Source of the DNA: GCA-2731375 sp964631725
GTDB taxonomy: Bacteria; Pseudomonadota; Alphaproteobacteria; GCA-2731375
Assembly (NCBI GenBank): GCA_964631725.1
Contig: CAZVYX010000029.1
Span: 1-64,000, forward strand
Direction: 5' to 3'
Length of the DNA: 64,000 nucleotides
The first letter of the stretch is position 1; each line of letters begins with the position of its first letter. The position numbers and the translations under genes are program-made. This document shows, one piece after another, positions 53,187 to 62,688 of the stretch. The notes under the pieces are model-generated. The model did not search any database. It was not told the origin of the DNA and worked only from the letters and a program-made list of their open reading frames with translations.

Positions 53187-53427
53187 CAGCAGACAAAATC
53201 AATGGCGCGAGACGCGAAGTCCCAGCCAATTCAGTACTTAGCAAATTATGACCCGCAACAGCCAGCGGTGTTTCGCTGGAAGATTTTGCGATCGGCGTAG
53301 TATGGTGAGTTCGGCGTTGGAACTGATGCCATTGGCGCTGGGTAATAATGGCATGTTGGCGCAAGCCATCGGGGTCATGCGATCGTTTCCCGGACCGGCC
53401 TTGCCGAATGGAAAATGGCGGTAATCG

Positions 53428-54702
53428 ATGCAAAAGGTACGTTGCGTGAAGGATAATCGGCGCGGCTTGTTGGTTGAACTGTTTGACGCCGCCGTCGCGG
53501 CCGCGGATCCGGCCGTCTGTCTGCCGCCACACCTGCCACCACCACCCCGCGGCCGAACGGTCGTACTGGGTGCCGGCAAGGCTGCTGCAAGCATGGCGCG
53601 GGCCGTGGAGCAGAATTGGCAGGGGGCGTTGGAAGGCCTGGTGGTCACCCGCTATGGCCATGCGGTTCCCACCCGCCGGATTGAGGTGGTTCAGGCGGCC
53701 CATCCCGTACCGGACGCGGCCGGAGAGGCGGCGGCGGCGCGTATCCTTGCCCTGGCCACGGATCTGGGCCCGGACGATCTGTTGCTGGTGTTGATTTCGG
53801 GCGGCGGCTCTTCACTGTTGAGCCTGCCCAGTCCGGGCCTAAGCCTTGCCGACAAACAGGCGGTCAATCAGGCTCTGCTGCGCAGCGGCGCGCCTATCGA
53901 CCAGATGAATGTGGTGCGCAAGCACCTGTCCGCTATCAAGGGGGGGCGGCTGGCAGCGGCGGCCGCGCCGGCGCGGGTCGTTAGCCTGCTGATTTCCGAT
54001 GTCCCCGGCGACGACCCCGCGATTATCGCCTCCGGCCCCACGGTGGCGGACCCTTCCACGTTCGCCCAGGCCAGGGAGATACTGGCGAACTATCAGATCG
54101 GCCCGCCCGAAGCAGTGGTCCGCCATTTAGCGGCAGCCGAGATGGAAACACCTAAACCGGGCGACCCCCGCATGGAAGGCTGCGAAACCGTGCTTGTCGC
54201 GCGGCCGGCACAGTCCATCGCGGCGGCGGCGGAAGTCGCGGCGGCGGCGGGCTACGAAGTGGAACTGTTGGGCGACGATTTGGAAGGGGAGGCCCGCGAA
54301 CTTGGCGCCGGACATGGCGAGATGGCCCTGGCGCGGTGTCTGGCCGGGCGGCGGGTGGCCTTGCTGTCGGGCGGCGAGACAACGGTTACGGTCCGCGGCA
54401 AGGGCCGTGGCGGGCGGAATCTTGAATACCTTGCCGGTTTGGCGCTGGTGCTTGGTGGGCACCCGGCGATCAGCGCCATTGCCTGCGATACCGATGGCAT
54501 CGACGGCACAGAAGATAACGCCGGCGCCATCGTCATGCCCGATACCCTGAGCCGCGCCGCCGGGGCCGGGTTGGACCCCGGAACCCTGCTGGCCAACAAT
54601 GATGCCCATGGACTGTTTCACGCCCTGGATGATCTGGTGATCAGCGGCCCGACGCTGACCAACGTCAACGACTTCCGCGCAATTCTGGTCGATCCCGTGT
54701 AA
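53428..54702 (+). CDS. Glycerate 2-kinase (MOFRL family)
   Basis: The 424-residue GckA/TtuD-type enzyme phosphorylates D-glycerate to 2-phosphoglycerate. It has RTVVLGAGKAAASMARAVE, QAAHPVPDAAGEAAA, LLVLISGGGSSLLSLPSPG, LRSGAPIDQMNVVRKHLSAIKGGRLA-like segments, SDVPGDDPAIIASGP, and the C-terminal MOFRL region GGRNLEYLAGLAL to ACDTDGIDGTEDNAGA. Its partner downstream is pyruvate kinase, nine bases away. Together with enolase elsewhere they would convert glycerate to pyruvate, a usual end of tartronate/glyoxylate use. Confidence 0.92.
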   Translation: MQKVRCVKDNRRGLLVELFDAAVAAADPAVCLPPHLPPPPRGRTVVLGAGKAAASMARAVEQNWQGALEGLVVTRYGHAVPTRRIEVVQAAHPVPDAAGEAAAARILALATDLGPDDLLLVLISGGGSSLLSLPSPGLSLADKQAVNQALLRSGAPIDQMNVVRKHLSAIKGGRLAAAAAPARVVSLLISDVPGDDPAIIASGPTVADPSTFAQAREILANYQIGPPEAVVRHLAAAEMETPKPGDPRMEGCETVLVARPAQSIAAAAEVAAAAGYEVELLGDDLEGEARELGAGHGEMALARCLAGRRVALLSGGETTVTVRGKGRGGRNLEYLAGLALVLGGHPAISAIACDTDGIDGTEDNAGAIVMPDTLSRAAGAGLDPGTLLANNDAHGLFHALDDLVISGPTLTNVNDFRAILVDPV

Positions 54703-54711
54703 ACTGACCCC

Positions 54712-56139
54712 ATGTCAGACATTGCGCAACGAAATCGCTCAACCAAGATTATCGCCACCCTGGGACCCGCCAGCAGCGCGCCGGAGACCATCGCCAGTTT
54801 GCATGCGGCCGGGGCGGATTTGTTTCGGCTGAACTTCAGCCATGGCACCCATGAGGATCATATGGCCAGTTTGCGGGCCATCCGCGAGGTCGAGCAGTCC
54901 GCCGGCGTGCCCATAGGTGTCATGGCGGATCTGCAAGGGCCGAAAATTCGCATCGGCACGATTGAAGGCGGCGGTGTTGATCTCGCCGACGGCGCAACAT
55001 ACCGGCTTGATTTGACCGACCGGCCCGGCGATGGAAAGCGGGCGCCGCTGCCCCATCCGGAAGTCTTTGCCGCCTTGGAGGAGGGCATGGATCTTTTGAT
55101 CGACGATGGCCGCCTGCGCCTGACGGTAAACCGCCTTGGCGAGGATTTCGCGGAATGCGAGGTCGTGACCGGTGGCCACTTGAGCGACCGCAAGGGCGTC
55201 AATCTACCCCAGGCGCTATTGCCCATGGGCGCCATGACAGCGAAGGATCAGGCGGACTTGCTATTTGCCCTGGACGCCGGGGTGGACTGGGTGGCGTTGT
55301 CGTTCGTGCAACGACCCGATGATATTGCCGAGGCCCGGCGTCTAATCGCCGGCCGCGCGGCCGTAATGGCCAAGATCGAGAAGCCCGCTGCTCTACACCA
55401 GATTGACGAGATTATTGAACTGGCGGACGCGGTCATGGTGGCCCGGGGCGACCTTGGGGTCGAGCTTCCGGTGGAAGAGGTCCCCGCCCTGCAGAAGGAC
55501 CTGGTTCGCCGGGCCCGGCGCACCGGCAAGCCGGTCGTGGTGGCGACCCAGATGCTGGAAAGCATGATCGGCGCGCCCGTGCCCACGCGGGCCGAAGTTT
55601 CCGATGTCGCGACCGCCGTCTATGACGGCGCCGACGCCGTCATGCTGTCGGGCGAAACCGCATCGGGCGATTATCCGGTGGCTGCGGTAGAGGTCATGGA
55701 CCGGGTCGCGGCCAAGGTCGAGCGCGACCCGGGCTATCGCAACATCATGGACGCCGAACATGCCGATCCGGAGGCGACCTCGGCCGACGCCATAACCGCG
55801 GCGGCCCGGCAGGTCGCTGAAACGATTTCCGCCACCGCCATTGTGACCTATACCACCTCCGGCTCCACCGCCCTGCGGGCGGCGCGGGAGCGCCCGCCCG
55901 TACCAACGCTGGTATTGACACCAAGCCTGATCACGGCCCGCCGCCTGGCGGTTGCATGGGGCCTTAGCTGCGTGCATAGCGCTGACGCTTCCGGGTTCAC
56001 CGATATGGTTGACAGGGCTTGCCGCGCCGCTGCGGATAGGGGCATTGCCGTGACCGGCGACCGTCTGGTGATTACCGCCGGTGTCCCCTTCGGGACGCCG
56101 GGCGCCACCAACACCCTGCGCATCGCATGGGTACCCTAG
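54712..56139 (+). CDS. pyk: Pyruvate kinase
   Basis: Pyruvate kinase converts phosphoenolpyruvate and ADP to pyruvate and ATP. The 475-residue protein has STKIIATLGPASSAPETIASL, FRLNFSHGTHEDH, ADLQGPKIRIGT, LSFVQRPDDIAEARRL, MAKIEKPAAL with the catalytic Lys, VMVARGDLGVELPVEEVP, PVVVATQMLESMI and a C-terminal allosteric-type domain. All domains are complete. It is co-directional with the glycerate kinase and followed by REP-like palindromes instead of a simple hairpin and T-tract. Confidence 0.97.
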   Translation: MSDIAQRNRSTKIIATLGPASSAPETIASLHAAGADLFRLNFSHGTHEDHMASLRAIREVEQSAGVPIGVMADLQGPKIRIGTIEGGGVDLADGATYRLDLTDRPGDGKRAPLPHPEVFAALEEGMDLLIDDGRLRLTVNRLGEDFAECEVVTGGHLSDRKGVNLPQALLPMGAMTAKDQADLLFALDAGVDWVALSFVQRPDDIAEARRLIAGRAAVMAKIEKPAALHQIDEIIELADAVMVARGDLGVELPVEEVPALQKDLVRRARRTGKPVVVATQMLESMIGAPVPTRAEVSDVATAVYDGADAVMLSGETASGDYPVAAVEVMDRVAAKVERDPGYRNIMDAEHADPEATSADAITAAARQVAETISATAIVTYTTSGSTALRAARERPPVPTLVLTPSLITARRLAVAWGLSCVHSADASGFTDMVDRACRAAADRGIAVTGDRLVITAGVPFGTPGATNTLRIAWVP

Positions 56140-56176
56140 CGCGTGTCGGGTTTAATCAAACCCGAACCCATGCGCT
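56138..56176. repeat. REP-like palindrome 1 overlapping the pyk stop
   Basis: The arms begin AGCGCGTGTCGGGTTT and are answered by AAACCCGAACCCATGCGCT, an imperfect inverted repeat with an AATC loop. It starts in the pyk stop codon. No T-tract follows on either strand, so it resembles an extragenic palindromic element more than an intrinsic terminator. It probably protects mRNA ends or separates the convergent pyk and TPR genes. Confidence 0.6.
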
Positions 56177-56190
56177 AAAACCTTTAGAAT

Positions 56191-56230
56191 AGAGCAACTT
56201 ATCCACATTCAATTGAATGCAGGTTGCTCT
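56191..56230. repeat. REP-like palindrome 2
   Basis: Outer arms AGAGCAAC and GTTGCTCT flank an inner perfect palindrome CATTCAATTGAATG at 56206-56219. It is only 15 bases after the first palindrome. The arm and core arrangement suggests a dispersed repeat, to be tested elsewhere in the genome. Confidence 0.6.
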
Positions 56231-56246
56231 ATGCATAAGTTCCCTG

Positions 56247-56260
56247 GGTTTGGGCAAACC
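56247..56260. repeat. Short palindrome at the end of the TPR gene
   Basis: GGTTTG-GG-CAAACC is a short perfect inverted repeat touching the TPR gene stop at 56260-56262. It shares the GGGTTT/AAACC character of palindrome 1 and may be a degenerate copy. A T-tract (TAAATATTTT) follows on the plus strand, so it could end pyk transcription. Confidence 0.4.
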
Positions 56261-56820
56261 TAAATATTTTCGCCCTTAACCTTGCGGCGCAGGCGTTTGA
56301 CCTCTGCTTTGGCCTGCCCCAGATTGGGGTTCACGGTCAGAGCCCGTTCGAATGCGTCCAGCGCCGCCGTCTCGTCCTGCAATCGGGCGTAGATCAAACC
56401 CAGGCCGCTCAAGGCGCCGAAATGGCGCGGTTCCAAGTCAAGGGTGCGCTCCACGTCTTCAATGGATTCGTTGTACCGGCCCAGCATGAAATAGACCGTG
56501 GCGCGTTTGTTCCAGCCCTCGGCATAGTTGGGCGCAATAGCGACCACGGTGTTCAAGAGATTCAATGCCTCGCCAAGCTTTTGCTTATCCATGGCATTGA
56601 CGACCCGACCCATGAGCAACTGCAGCGTCGGACTTTCGCTTTCCAGCCAGACGCCCCATATGAGTTGCTCAATCAGGCGGGCCTGATGGGGGCCGTCGAC
56701 ATCCTGCAACTGAACGAACAGTTGATCCAGCCGCGGATCCGTCTGATCCGCCCGCGCACCGATGGCTCCGCCAAGTGTCAGCGCCAGGAAAAACGTTAGG
56801 CAAGGAACGATCCTGTTCAT
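56260..56820 (-). CDS. Secreted tetratricopeptide repeat protein
   Basis: The start is placed at ATG 56820 (MNRIVPCLTFFLALTLGG), giving 186 residues with a signal peptide ending near ARADQ; the ORF to 56880 adds a non-signal leader. The mature part carries TPR helices: LLNTVVAIAPNYAEGWNKRATVYFMLGRY, VERTLDLEPRHFGALSGLGLIYARLQD and AFERALTVNPNLG (in part). It is periplasmic and probably a protein-interaction scaffold. It converges on pyk across the palindrome cluster. Confidence 0.88.
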   Translation of the reverse strand: MNRIVPCLTFFLALTLGGAIGARADQTDPRLDQLFVQLQDVDGPHQARLIEQLIWGVWLESESPTLQLLMGRVVNAMDKQKLGEALNLLNTVVAIAPNYAEGWNKRATVYFMLGRYNESIEDVERTLDLEPRHFGALSGLGLIYARLQDETAALDAFERALTVNPNLGQAKAEVKRLRRKVKGENI

Positions 56821-56927
56821 GGACCAATGATAGTTAGCGGGAGCCTGACAAGCCAGCGGCCAGTTGCCATGCAAGTTCATCTTGTCGTGAACGTGGGCCC
56901 GGTCCTGAGCACCCGAACACGGTCCGC

Positions 56928-58037
56928 TCAGGAAGCGGCGCCTGGAAACCGCGTCAGTTTGGCGATCAGGGATTCCGGTTTGCCGGCGACCAGATCCGGA
57001 TAGTGCGAACGGCAGCTTTCAATTAGCTGGGCCTGAAATGTCTCGCGTCCCTCGACACTATCAGGCTCGTCGATCCTGGCACGAAGCCTATAAGCGGTAG
57101 CGATGACTTCCGTTACGCTACGTGGCAGTTTGGCTGCCTTGCACAATGCCGCCGCACCCTTTGGGTCGCCGCCCGCGACCAATGCATGGGCATTGGCTTG
57201 ATCGATTCCCGCCCGCCGGGCGGCGGCGGTTTCGAAAAAGACCAGATGTCCATTGCACAGTGAACGAAGAATCAAAGTTTGGGTCAAACGGCCCTTAATA
57301 TGCAGTTGGCGGATCAATTGCTCCAACTGCTCCTGGCGTTCCTCGGGATCAGCAATTTCCAGGGTCATGTTTTCCTGGCCGCGCGCGATCAGATAGTCGG
57401 TGATTTCAGGCGACAGGTCGGTCAGGGCCGTAAGGCGCTGACGAAGGGTTTCCGATACCACCGCGATCAGGCGCTCCGCCAGTCTAGGCGGGAAATTCGG
57501 GCGGCGGATCAGGCCCGTCATCACCGCCTCGCTGCCCGAGAAGCGGTCGATCACCTTGTTTGAGGTATCATCGGAAATATCCGCGCCGTGATTACGGACG
57601 AGCGTGTCAACGACGTTCTCGGTACCCACCTCCACCAATGCGTCGGAGACCGGGGCCGAGACCGTTTCGCGCCGCGCCACCGCCTGCTGCCAGGCCTCGG
57701 GCTGGCTGCGGGCAATCTCGATCAACTCCCGGTCGGTAAAGACCAGCGAGTAGTGCAGCATCGGCGTCGCTACTTCCTCAACGTCGCGGGCCAGGGTCAT
57801 TGCCAGATCGGAAGGTATGGTGGGGTTGTCCTTCAAACCTTCGGCCAGGGCGCGGCGTACGGCCACATCCGTGTCCCGCATCATAATTCGAAAGATCGCC
57901 TCGGCCAGACGCCGCTCCGCCGGCTGCACCTCGGGGCTGTTGAATTCCGCGGTTAATAAGGTCACGGTTTCACGGCGCACCTCGGGCGAGCCTTCCTCGC
58001 GCAGGCGGGTAATCAAATCGGCGGTCAACTGCGCCAT
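56928..58037 (-). CDS. DUF2336 domain-containing protein
   Basis: The 369-residue all-helical protein has HEAT-like repeats: GSPEVRRETVTLLTAEF, RIMMRDTDVAVRRALAEGL, ELIEIARSQPEAWQQAVA, and NVVDTLVRNHGADISDDTSNKVIDRF (in part). The family is alphaproteobacterial and of unknown function, possibly a scaffold or regulator. No catalytic motif is visible. A TTGACA-like hexamer lies on this strand at 58138-58133, about 95 bases upstream of the ATG, but no good -10 box pairs with it. Confidence 0.9.
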   Translation of the reverse strand: MAQLTADLITRLREEGSPEVRRETVTLLTAEFNSPEVQPAERRLAEAIFRIMMRDTDVAVRRALAEGLKDNPTIPSDLAMTLARDVEEVATPMLHYSLVFTDRELIEIARSQPEAWQQAVARRETVSAPVSDALVEVGTENVVDTLVRNHGADISDDTSNKVIDRFSGSEAVMTGLIRRPNFPPRLAERLIAVVSETLRQRLTALTDLSPEITDYLIARGQENMTLEIADPEERQEQLEQLIRQLHIKGRLTQTLILRSLCNGHLVFFETAAARRAGIDQANAHALVAGGDPKGAAALCKAAKLPRSVTEVIATAYRLRARIDEPDSVEGRETFQAQLIESCRSHYPDLVAGKPESLIAKLTRFPGAAS

Positions 58038-58180
58038 TTCAATGCCTCAAGGTCATTCGAGCCGTCCGGACGCCGGGAATCTCCCGAACGTCCCACGAAA
58101 GCACCATTAGGCCATCGAAGATGTTAATATTTTGTCAAGACACGGATAATTTTGACGGTTTTTATGGCTTTTTCAGGATG

Positions 58181-59413
58181 CTAGCGCGCCGTCGCCAAGC
58201 GCATGGCGGGGCGTTCATCAATCGGCAAATGCACCAATGCGGCGAACAAGCCCAGGGCCACCCCAAGCCACCAGACGACATCGTAGGAACCAGTCTCGTC
58301 GTACAGCTTGCCGCCCAGCCAAACGCCCAGAAACGACCCGACTTGGTGCGATAGAAAGACGAAACCGAACAATGTCGCCATATAGCGCGGACCGAACACC
58401 TGGGCCACGATGCCGGAGGTCAAGGGCACCGTTGACAGCCATGTCAGGCCGATCGCGGCGGAAAAAAGCAGCACCGTCAATGGGCCGATCGGCAATACCA
58501 TGAACAGGGCGATTGCCACGGCGCGGCCGAGATATAGCAGACTCAGTAAATTCTTCTTTTGAAAACGGTTGCCCAGCACACCGGCGCCAATCGCTCCAAA
58601 TATGTTGAACAGACCGACCAGGGCCAGGGACTGAGCGCCCAGTTCCGCCGAAAGCCCCTGATCGGTGATATATGCCGGCAAATGCGTGCCGATAAACGCG
58701 ATATGAAAACCGCAAACGAAGAAACCTGCGGTCAAATACAAATAGCCCGAATGCTGCCGCGCCTCGGTCAAGGCCTGGCCCATGGATTGCTTTTGCCCAT
58801 CCGGCGCGTCCTCGGCGCGGCCGCGCATGACGGTGCTCAAGGGAATAACCAGTGCGATCATCAGGGCCAGCAACGTCAAGGCCGTGGCCCAGCCATAGGC
58901 TGACAGAAAGGCCTGTCCCAGGGGCACCAGCAAGAACTGCCCCATGGAACCGGCCGCCGTACAAATGCCAAAGGCCAGGTTGCGCCGCCGCTCGGGCACC
59001 ATGCGGCCCAGGGCGGCCAGAACCAGCGGAAAGGAAGCCCCCGACATGCCCAGACCAACCAGCAGACCGCCGGTAACATGGAACAGGGTCGGGCTGGTGG
59101 CATGCGCCATGCCATAGATACCCAAACCGTAAAGCAGCCCGCCCGCCGCCAGCACCCGGCCCGTGCCGAAGCGGTCGGCAATCATGCCGGCGACCGGCTG
59201 TCCAAGACCCCACATCAGATTTTGTATGGCCACGGCCAGGGCGAAGACCTCGCGGCCCCAGCCCAGATCGGCCGACATGGGTGCTAGAAACAAACCGAAA
59301 TTGGCCCGGATGCCGAAGCCCAACAACGAGATCAGGCCGCCGATCAGAACAAGAAACCAAAAATTTCGCCGTAGCAATCCCATCCGCCCCTTTTTTGCCT
59401 CCAATGCATTCAT
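58181..59413 (-). CDS. MFS transporter, monocarboxylate/oxalate-formate-like
   Basis: The 410-residue protein has twelve hydrophobic helices in two halves. Early parts are LIGGLISLLGFGIRANFGLFLAPMSADLGWGREVFALA (in part) and QPVAGMIADRFGTGRVLAAGG, the MFS loop. FFVCGFHIAFIGTHLPAYITDQG opens the second half and resembles the MCT/OFA group, which moves monocarboxylates. It stands between DUF2336 and the divergent asparaginase gene. The substrate is not determined. Confidence 0.88.
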   Translation of the reverse strand: MNALEAKKGRMGLLRRNFWFLVLIGGLISLLGFGIRANFGLFLAPMSADLGWGREVFALAVAIQNLMWGLGQPVAGMIADRFGTGRVLAAGGLLYGLGIYGMAHATSPTLFHVTGGLLVGLGMSGASFPLVLAALGRMVPERRRNLAFGICTAAGSMGQFLLVPLGQAFLSAYGWATALTLLALMIALVIPLSTVMRGRAEDAPDGQKQSMGQALTEARQHSGYLYLTAGFFVCGFHIAFIGTHLPAYITDQGLSAELGAQSLALVGLFNIFGAIGAGVLGNRFQKKNLLSLLYLGRAVAIALFMVLPIGPLTVLLFSAAIGLTWLSTVPLTSGIVAQVFGPRYMATLFGFVFLSHQVGSFLGVWLGGKLYDETGSYDVVWWLGVALGLFAALVHLPIDERPAMRLATAR

Positions 59414-59546
59414 CCTGGTGTTGAGGAAAACCGCCGCGAATCCAAGATTGTGCCCTGCCCGGCAGCCGCCTATATGTGAACCGCGCGGTCGTTCGGGTCA
59501 AGCCTGGGCGACCGGATGAACTGGTAACGTTGGAGTGAGGACAGGC

Positions 59547-60476
59547 ATGGCGCGGATCTTGGTGACGAATTCGGAAGGCACACCGGGGGTGGGCAAAACG
59601 GCCGAAATGCTGGCTCAGGGTGCTGGCGGTCTGGATGCGATAGAGGCGGGCATCCGCTTGGTCGAGGCGGATACCTCCATCCGGTCCGTGGGCCGGGGCG
59701 GCTGGCCGAACTTGTTGGGCGAGGTCGAGCTGGACGCCGCCATGATCGACGGCAACAGCTTCCGCAGCGGCGCGGTCGGCGCCCTGAAAGGCTTCCTGCA
59801 TCCTATTTCCATTGCCCGTGCGGTGTTGGAGCGGCTGCCGCACGAGATGCTGGTCGGAGAGGGCGCGGCGCGCTTCGCACGGGAAATCGGCGCGGAAACC
59901 AGCAACAATTTGATCCCGGACTCCGAACGGGTCTGGCGTGAATGGTTCGAAGACAAGGTCTCCGCCGCCGATCGGGAAAACTGGCCCGATATCCCCCTGA
60001 CGGCGCTGTGCCAGGAGGCAATCGATCCGGAAAAGGGCATGGATACGACGGTCTTTCTTGCCTTGGACGGCGCCCGGGAGATCATGGCCGGGGTCTCCAC
60101 CTCCGGCTGGGCCTGGAAGTATCCCGGCCGTCTGGGCGATAGCCCGATCATCGGCGCCGGTTGCTATGCCGATACCCGCTTCGGCGCGGCGGCCTGTACA
60201 GGCACCGGCGAAATGGCGATCCGGGCCGGCACCTCTCGGGCAATCGTCTTGTACATGAAAATGGGCCTATCCCTCGAGGCCGCCATGGATGAAGCCGTCG
60301 ACGATCTGCGCCAGTTGAAGGGCGGCCTGCTGCAGCGTATCACCCTGCATGCCATTGATCGCGATGGCGCGCATCGGGTGGTTGCGGTCAACGCCACGGA
60401 GCAACTAACCTATTGGCTGTGGCGGGAGGGTGACGACGGCCCCCACGCCGAACCGGCGGAACTTGTCGATCTTTGA
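59547..60476 (+). CDS. Ntn-hydrolase, isoaspartyl peptidase/asparaginase (AGA) family
   Basis: The 309-residue protein starts at ATG 59547 (MARILVTNSEG), preceded by GAGG; a GTG at 59535 is the alternative. The family is made as a precursor that cuts itself before a nucleophilic Thr. Here the site is MDTTVFLALDG, with the downstream GVSTSGWAWKYPGRLGDSPIIGAGCYAD-type region (in parts: YPGRLGDSPIIGAG) and CTGTGEMAIRAG. Early features are GGLDAIEAGIRLVEAD and SVGRGGWPN. Substrates are glycosyl-asparagine, isoaspartyl peptides or asparagine; the sequence does not decide. Confidence 0.9.
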   Translation: MARILVTNSEGTPGVGKTAEMLAQGAGGLDAIEAGIRLVEADTSIRSVGRGGWPNLLGEVELDAAMIDGNSFRSGAVGALKGFLHPISIARAVLERLPHEMLVGEGAARFAREIGAETSNNLIPDSERVWREWFEDKVSAADRENWPDIPLTALCQEAIDPEKGMDTTVFLALDGAREIMAGVSTSGWAWKYPGRLGDSPIIGAGCYADTRFGAAACTGTGEMAIRAGTSRAIVLYMKMGLSLEAAMDEAVDDLRQLKGGLLQRITLHAIDRDGAHRVVAVNATEQLTYWLWREGDDGPHAEPAELVDL

Positions 60477-60498
60477 TCCATCACGTTATGGGGCGGAC

Positions 60499-62016
60499 AT
60501 GTGCCTTAATCAATCAACCAGCCTTCTTAGCCGCCGCCAACTGCTGACGGGCCTGGCCGGGACCGGTGTCCTGACAGGAGCGGCGGGCTGCGTCGCCACC
60601 AATGCGGCATCGGGGCGGGACAGCTTCACCGGCTTCCGGTCCATCAAGGACGATATCGCCGAGGGCCGGGCCAACCATCCGAAAATCGTGAAATCCTTCG
60701 GCGGCGCCTACGAGGACCCACGGCTGGCCGGCTATGTGCAGAAGATCGGCCTGCGGTTGGCGCAGGGGACGGAGTATCAGCAATATCCCTATCGCTTCAC
60801 CATCCTCAATACGCAGATCGTCAACGCCTTCGCGCTGCCGGGCGGTTTCATCTATATCACCCGGGGTCTGCTTGCCCTGGCGTCGTCGGAGGCGGAACTG
60901 GCCGGCGTTCTGAGCCATGAGTTGGCCCATGTAACCGCCCGCCACGGTGCCGAACGCCACGGCGCGCAGCAGGTTGCGCAACTGGGCCTGCTATTGGGCG
61001 CGGTGGGCCTGCGCGCCGCCGGCTTGCCCTCGGATCTGATGCGCATCGGCCAGACCGTCGCCATGGCCGCCATCAAGGGCTATTCCCGCGAGCACGAGTT
61101 TGAGGCTGACACCCTGGGTGTCCGCTATATGAGCCGCGCCGGGTATAACGCCGATGCCATGGCGTCGTTCCTGAGCAGTTTGCGGGAACATTCCATGGTC
61201 GAGGCACAGGTACTGGGTCTGCCGCCCGGCAAGGTCGATGAATTCAATATCATGTCGACCCATCCGCGCACCGTGGAACGGGTAAAGCAGGCGCAAGCCC
61301 ATGCCCAGTCCGCCACCACCCGTGGCACGGGCAAGGGGCGCTGGGCCGCGAACGAATATCTTGACCGGATCGACGGTATGATGTTCGGCGACGATCCGAA
61401 ACAGGGCGTGGTGCGCGGGCAGACATTCACTCATCCCGTGCTGCGGTTTGAGTTTCGTGCGCCGGACGGCTTTCATCTGCGCAACAGCCCGGCCCGGGTG
61501 CAGGCGCGCCATCCCTCCGGCGCGGCCATGGTCTTTGACATGGGCCCGGCCAAGGGCGCCCGCAGCGCGGTGGAATATCTACGCCACGTCTGGGCCGGCC
61601 GAAGCAGGGTGCATGATGTGGAGGGTCTGGTCATTGACGGCCAACAGGCGGCAACCGGCTGGACCGAGGGCCGTGGCGAGGCCGGCGCGGTCCGCATCCG
61701 AGCCCTGGCGATCCGCCGGGACCGGGAAAGCTTCTACCGCTTCATGTACATAGCACCGCAAAACCAGGCCGGACGCTGGGCCCGGCCGTTCCGGCGGTCT
61801 GGCCAGTCGTTCCGGCGTATCAGTCCGGCCGCGGCGGCCAAGGTCCGGGCCCAACGTTTGCTGGTGGTACCCGCCCGATCCGATGACAACATCGCCGGAC
61901 TGGCCCGTACCCTGCCCTATGGCCCGCACAATGAAAGCTGGTTCCGGGTTCTGAACGACCTGGCGCCAAAGCAGCCGATCAAGGAAAAGCAGCGGCTGAA
62001 AGTCATCGCGGGTTAG
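60499..62016 (+). CDS. M48 family metalloprotease, TAT-type lipoprotein
   Basis: The 505-residue protein starts at ATG 60499, 22 bases after the asparaginase stop. It has a twin-arginine motif SRRQLL (11-16), a hydrophobic segment and a lipobox-like GAAGC (Cys31), so export as a folded lipoprotein is likely. The zinc motif is HELAH (140-144) in LSHELAHVTARHG, with the third ligand in HEFEADTLG. The C-terminal half has an unassigned domain and a LysM-like end (DDNIAGLARTLPYG, LKVIAG). It resembles BepA/YfgC-type outer-membrane quality-control proteases. Confidence 0.88.
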   Translation: MCLNQSTSLLSRRQLLTGLAGTGVLTGAAGCVATNAASGRDSFTGFRSIKDDIAEGRANHPKIVKSFGGAYEDPRLAGYVQKIGLRLAQGTEYQQYPYRFTILNTQIVNAFALPGGFIYITRGLLALASSEAELAGVLSHELAHVTARHGAERHGAQQVAQLGLLLGAVGLRAAGLPSDLMRIGQTVAMAAIKGYSREHEFEADTLGVRYMSRAGYNADAMASFLSSLREHSMVEAQVLGLPPGKVDEFNIMSTHPRTVERVKQAQAHAQSATTRGTGKGRWAANEYLDRIDGMMFGDDPKQGVVRGQTFTHPVLRFEFRAPDGFHLRNSPARVQARHPSGAAMVFDMGPAKGARSAVEYLRHVWAGRSRVHDVEGLVIDGQQAATGWTEGRGEAGAVRIRALAIRRDRESFYRFMYIAPQNQAGRWARPFRRSGQSFRRISPAAAAKVRAQRLLVVPARSDDNIAGLARTLPYGPHNESWFRVLNDLAPKQPIKEKQRLKVIAG

Positions 62017-62061
62017 GCAATTTTCGAGCAGCCGGGCGCACCGGTCCCCCATCCAAGTGCC

Positions 62062-62688
62062 TTAGGTGCCGAAATGCGCCGCCAGAGTGAAGCAGGCCTG
62101 CACGAGAATGCCGGTCGCGGTCATGGGGTTGAGGCTGCGCCCGCCGCCGAACTGGCAGCGTTCGGCATGGCCCTTGATGGTCATGCCCAGGCCGAGAACA
62201 TCCCAGACAACGTTGGCGCCGGGGCTGCCGATGCCGCCCAGGGCACGGATCGCCTCCCAGACTTCATCACGGGCGCTCAAAATACGATGGGGCTCGGGCC
62301 CGCCGGGGGTGCCGTCCCCAGGGGTTTGCCGAATATCGCGGCTGGCCACGCCCTCAAGACTGGCCCGGTGGAAGATTTCCTCGAACTTTCGGGCCGCTGC
62401 CCCGGCTCTCTGGTCGATACGGCCCTTGTTCAGCAGGGCCTGGACGGTATCCGCCGCGCGCATGGGATAACTTGCTGGCCCGCCGTTTTCACCGGCGAGC
62501 TCGACCCGGGCCAGGGCCGGGCCGTCCCCGTCCCAGTCCCCGTCTAGGGGATGATGCTGCATGCGCCAGTTCGACGGCACCATGGCGGCTTCGCGCCGCG
62601 CCCGGCCGCCGAGCAGCCGGCGTTTGCGCTGACGGCGGCGCTTGCGGCCGCCACCAGGGGATTTCGCAGATGGCTCTTCCCCGCTCAT
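62062..62688 (-). CDS. DUF6456 domain-containing protein
   Basis: The 208-residue protein has a strongly basic N-terminus (GRKRRRQRKRRLLGGRARRE), a linker, and a C-terminal DUF6456-like core. The core has AARKFEEIFHRASLEG, ARDEVWEAIRALGGIGSPGANVVWDVLGLGMT (in parts) and TATGILVQACFTLAAHFG. The basic segment suggests nucleic-acid contact. The function of the family is unknown. It lies just inside the chromosomal side of the right-hand junction. Confidence 0.85.
   Translation of the reverse strand: MSGEEPSAKSPGGGRKRRRQRKRRLLGGRARREAAMVPSNWRMQHHPLDGDWDGDGPALARVELAGENGGPASYPMRAADTVQALLNKGRIDQRAGAAARKFEEIFHRASLEGVASRDIRQTPGDGTPGGPEPHRILSARDEVWEAIRALGGIGSPGANVVWDVLGLGMTIKGHAERCQFGGGRSLNPMTATGILVQACFTLAAHFGT

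Noticed and set aside
53187..53427. 241-base gap between the divergent amidohydrolase and glycerate kinase genes
   Set aside because: It must hold two promoters, but no convincing -35/-10 pair or palindrome was visible.
58218..59843. 541-residue minus-strand ORF in another frame over the MFS gene
   Set aside because: It overlaps the MFS transporter and the divergent asparaginase gene and shows frame-shadow composition only.
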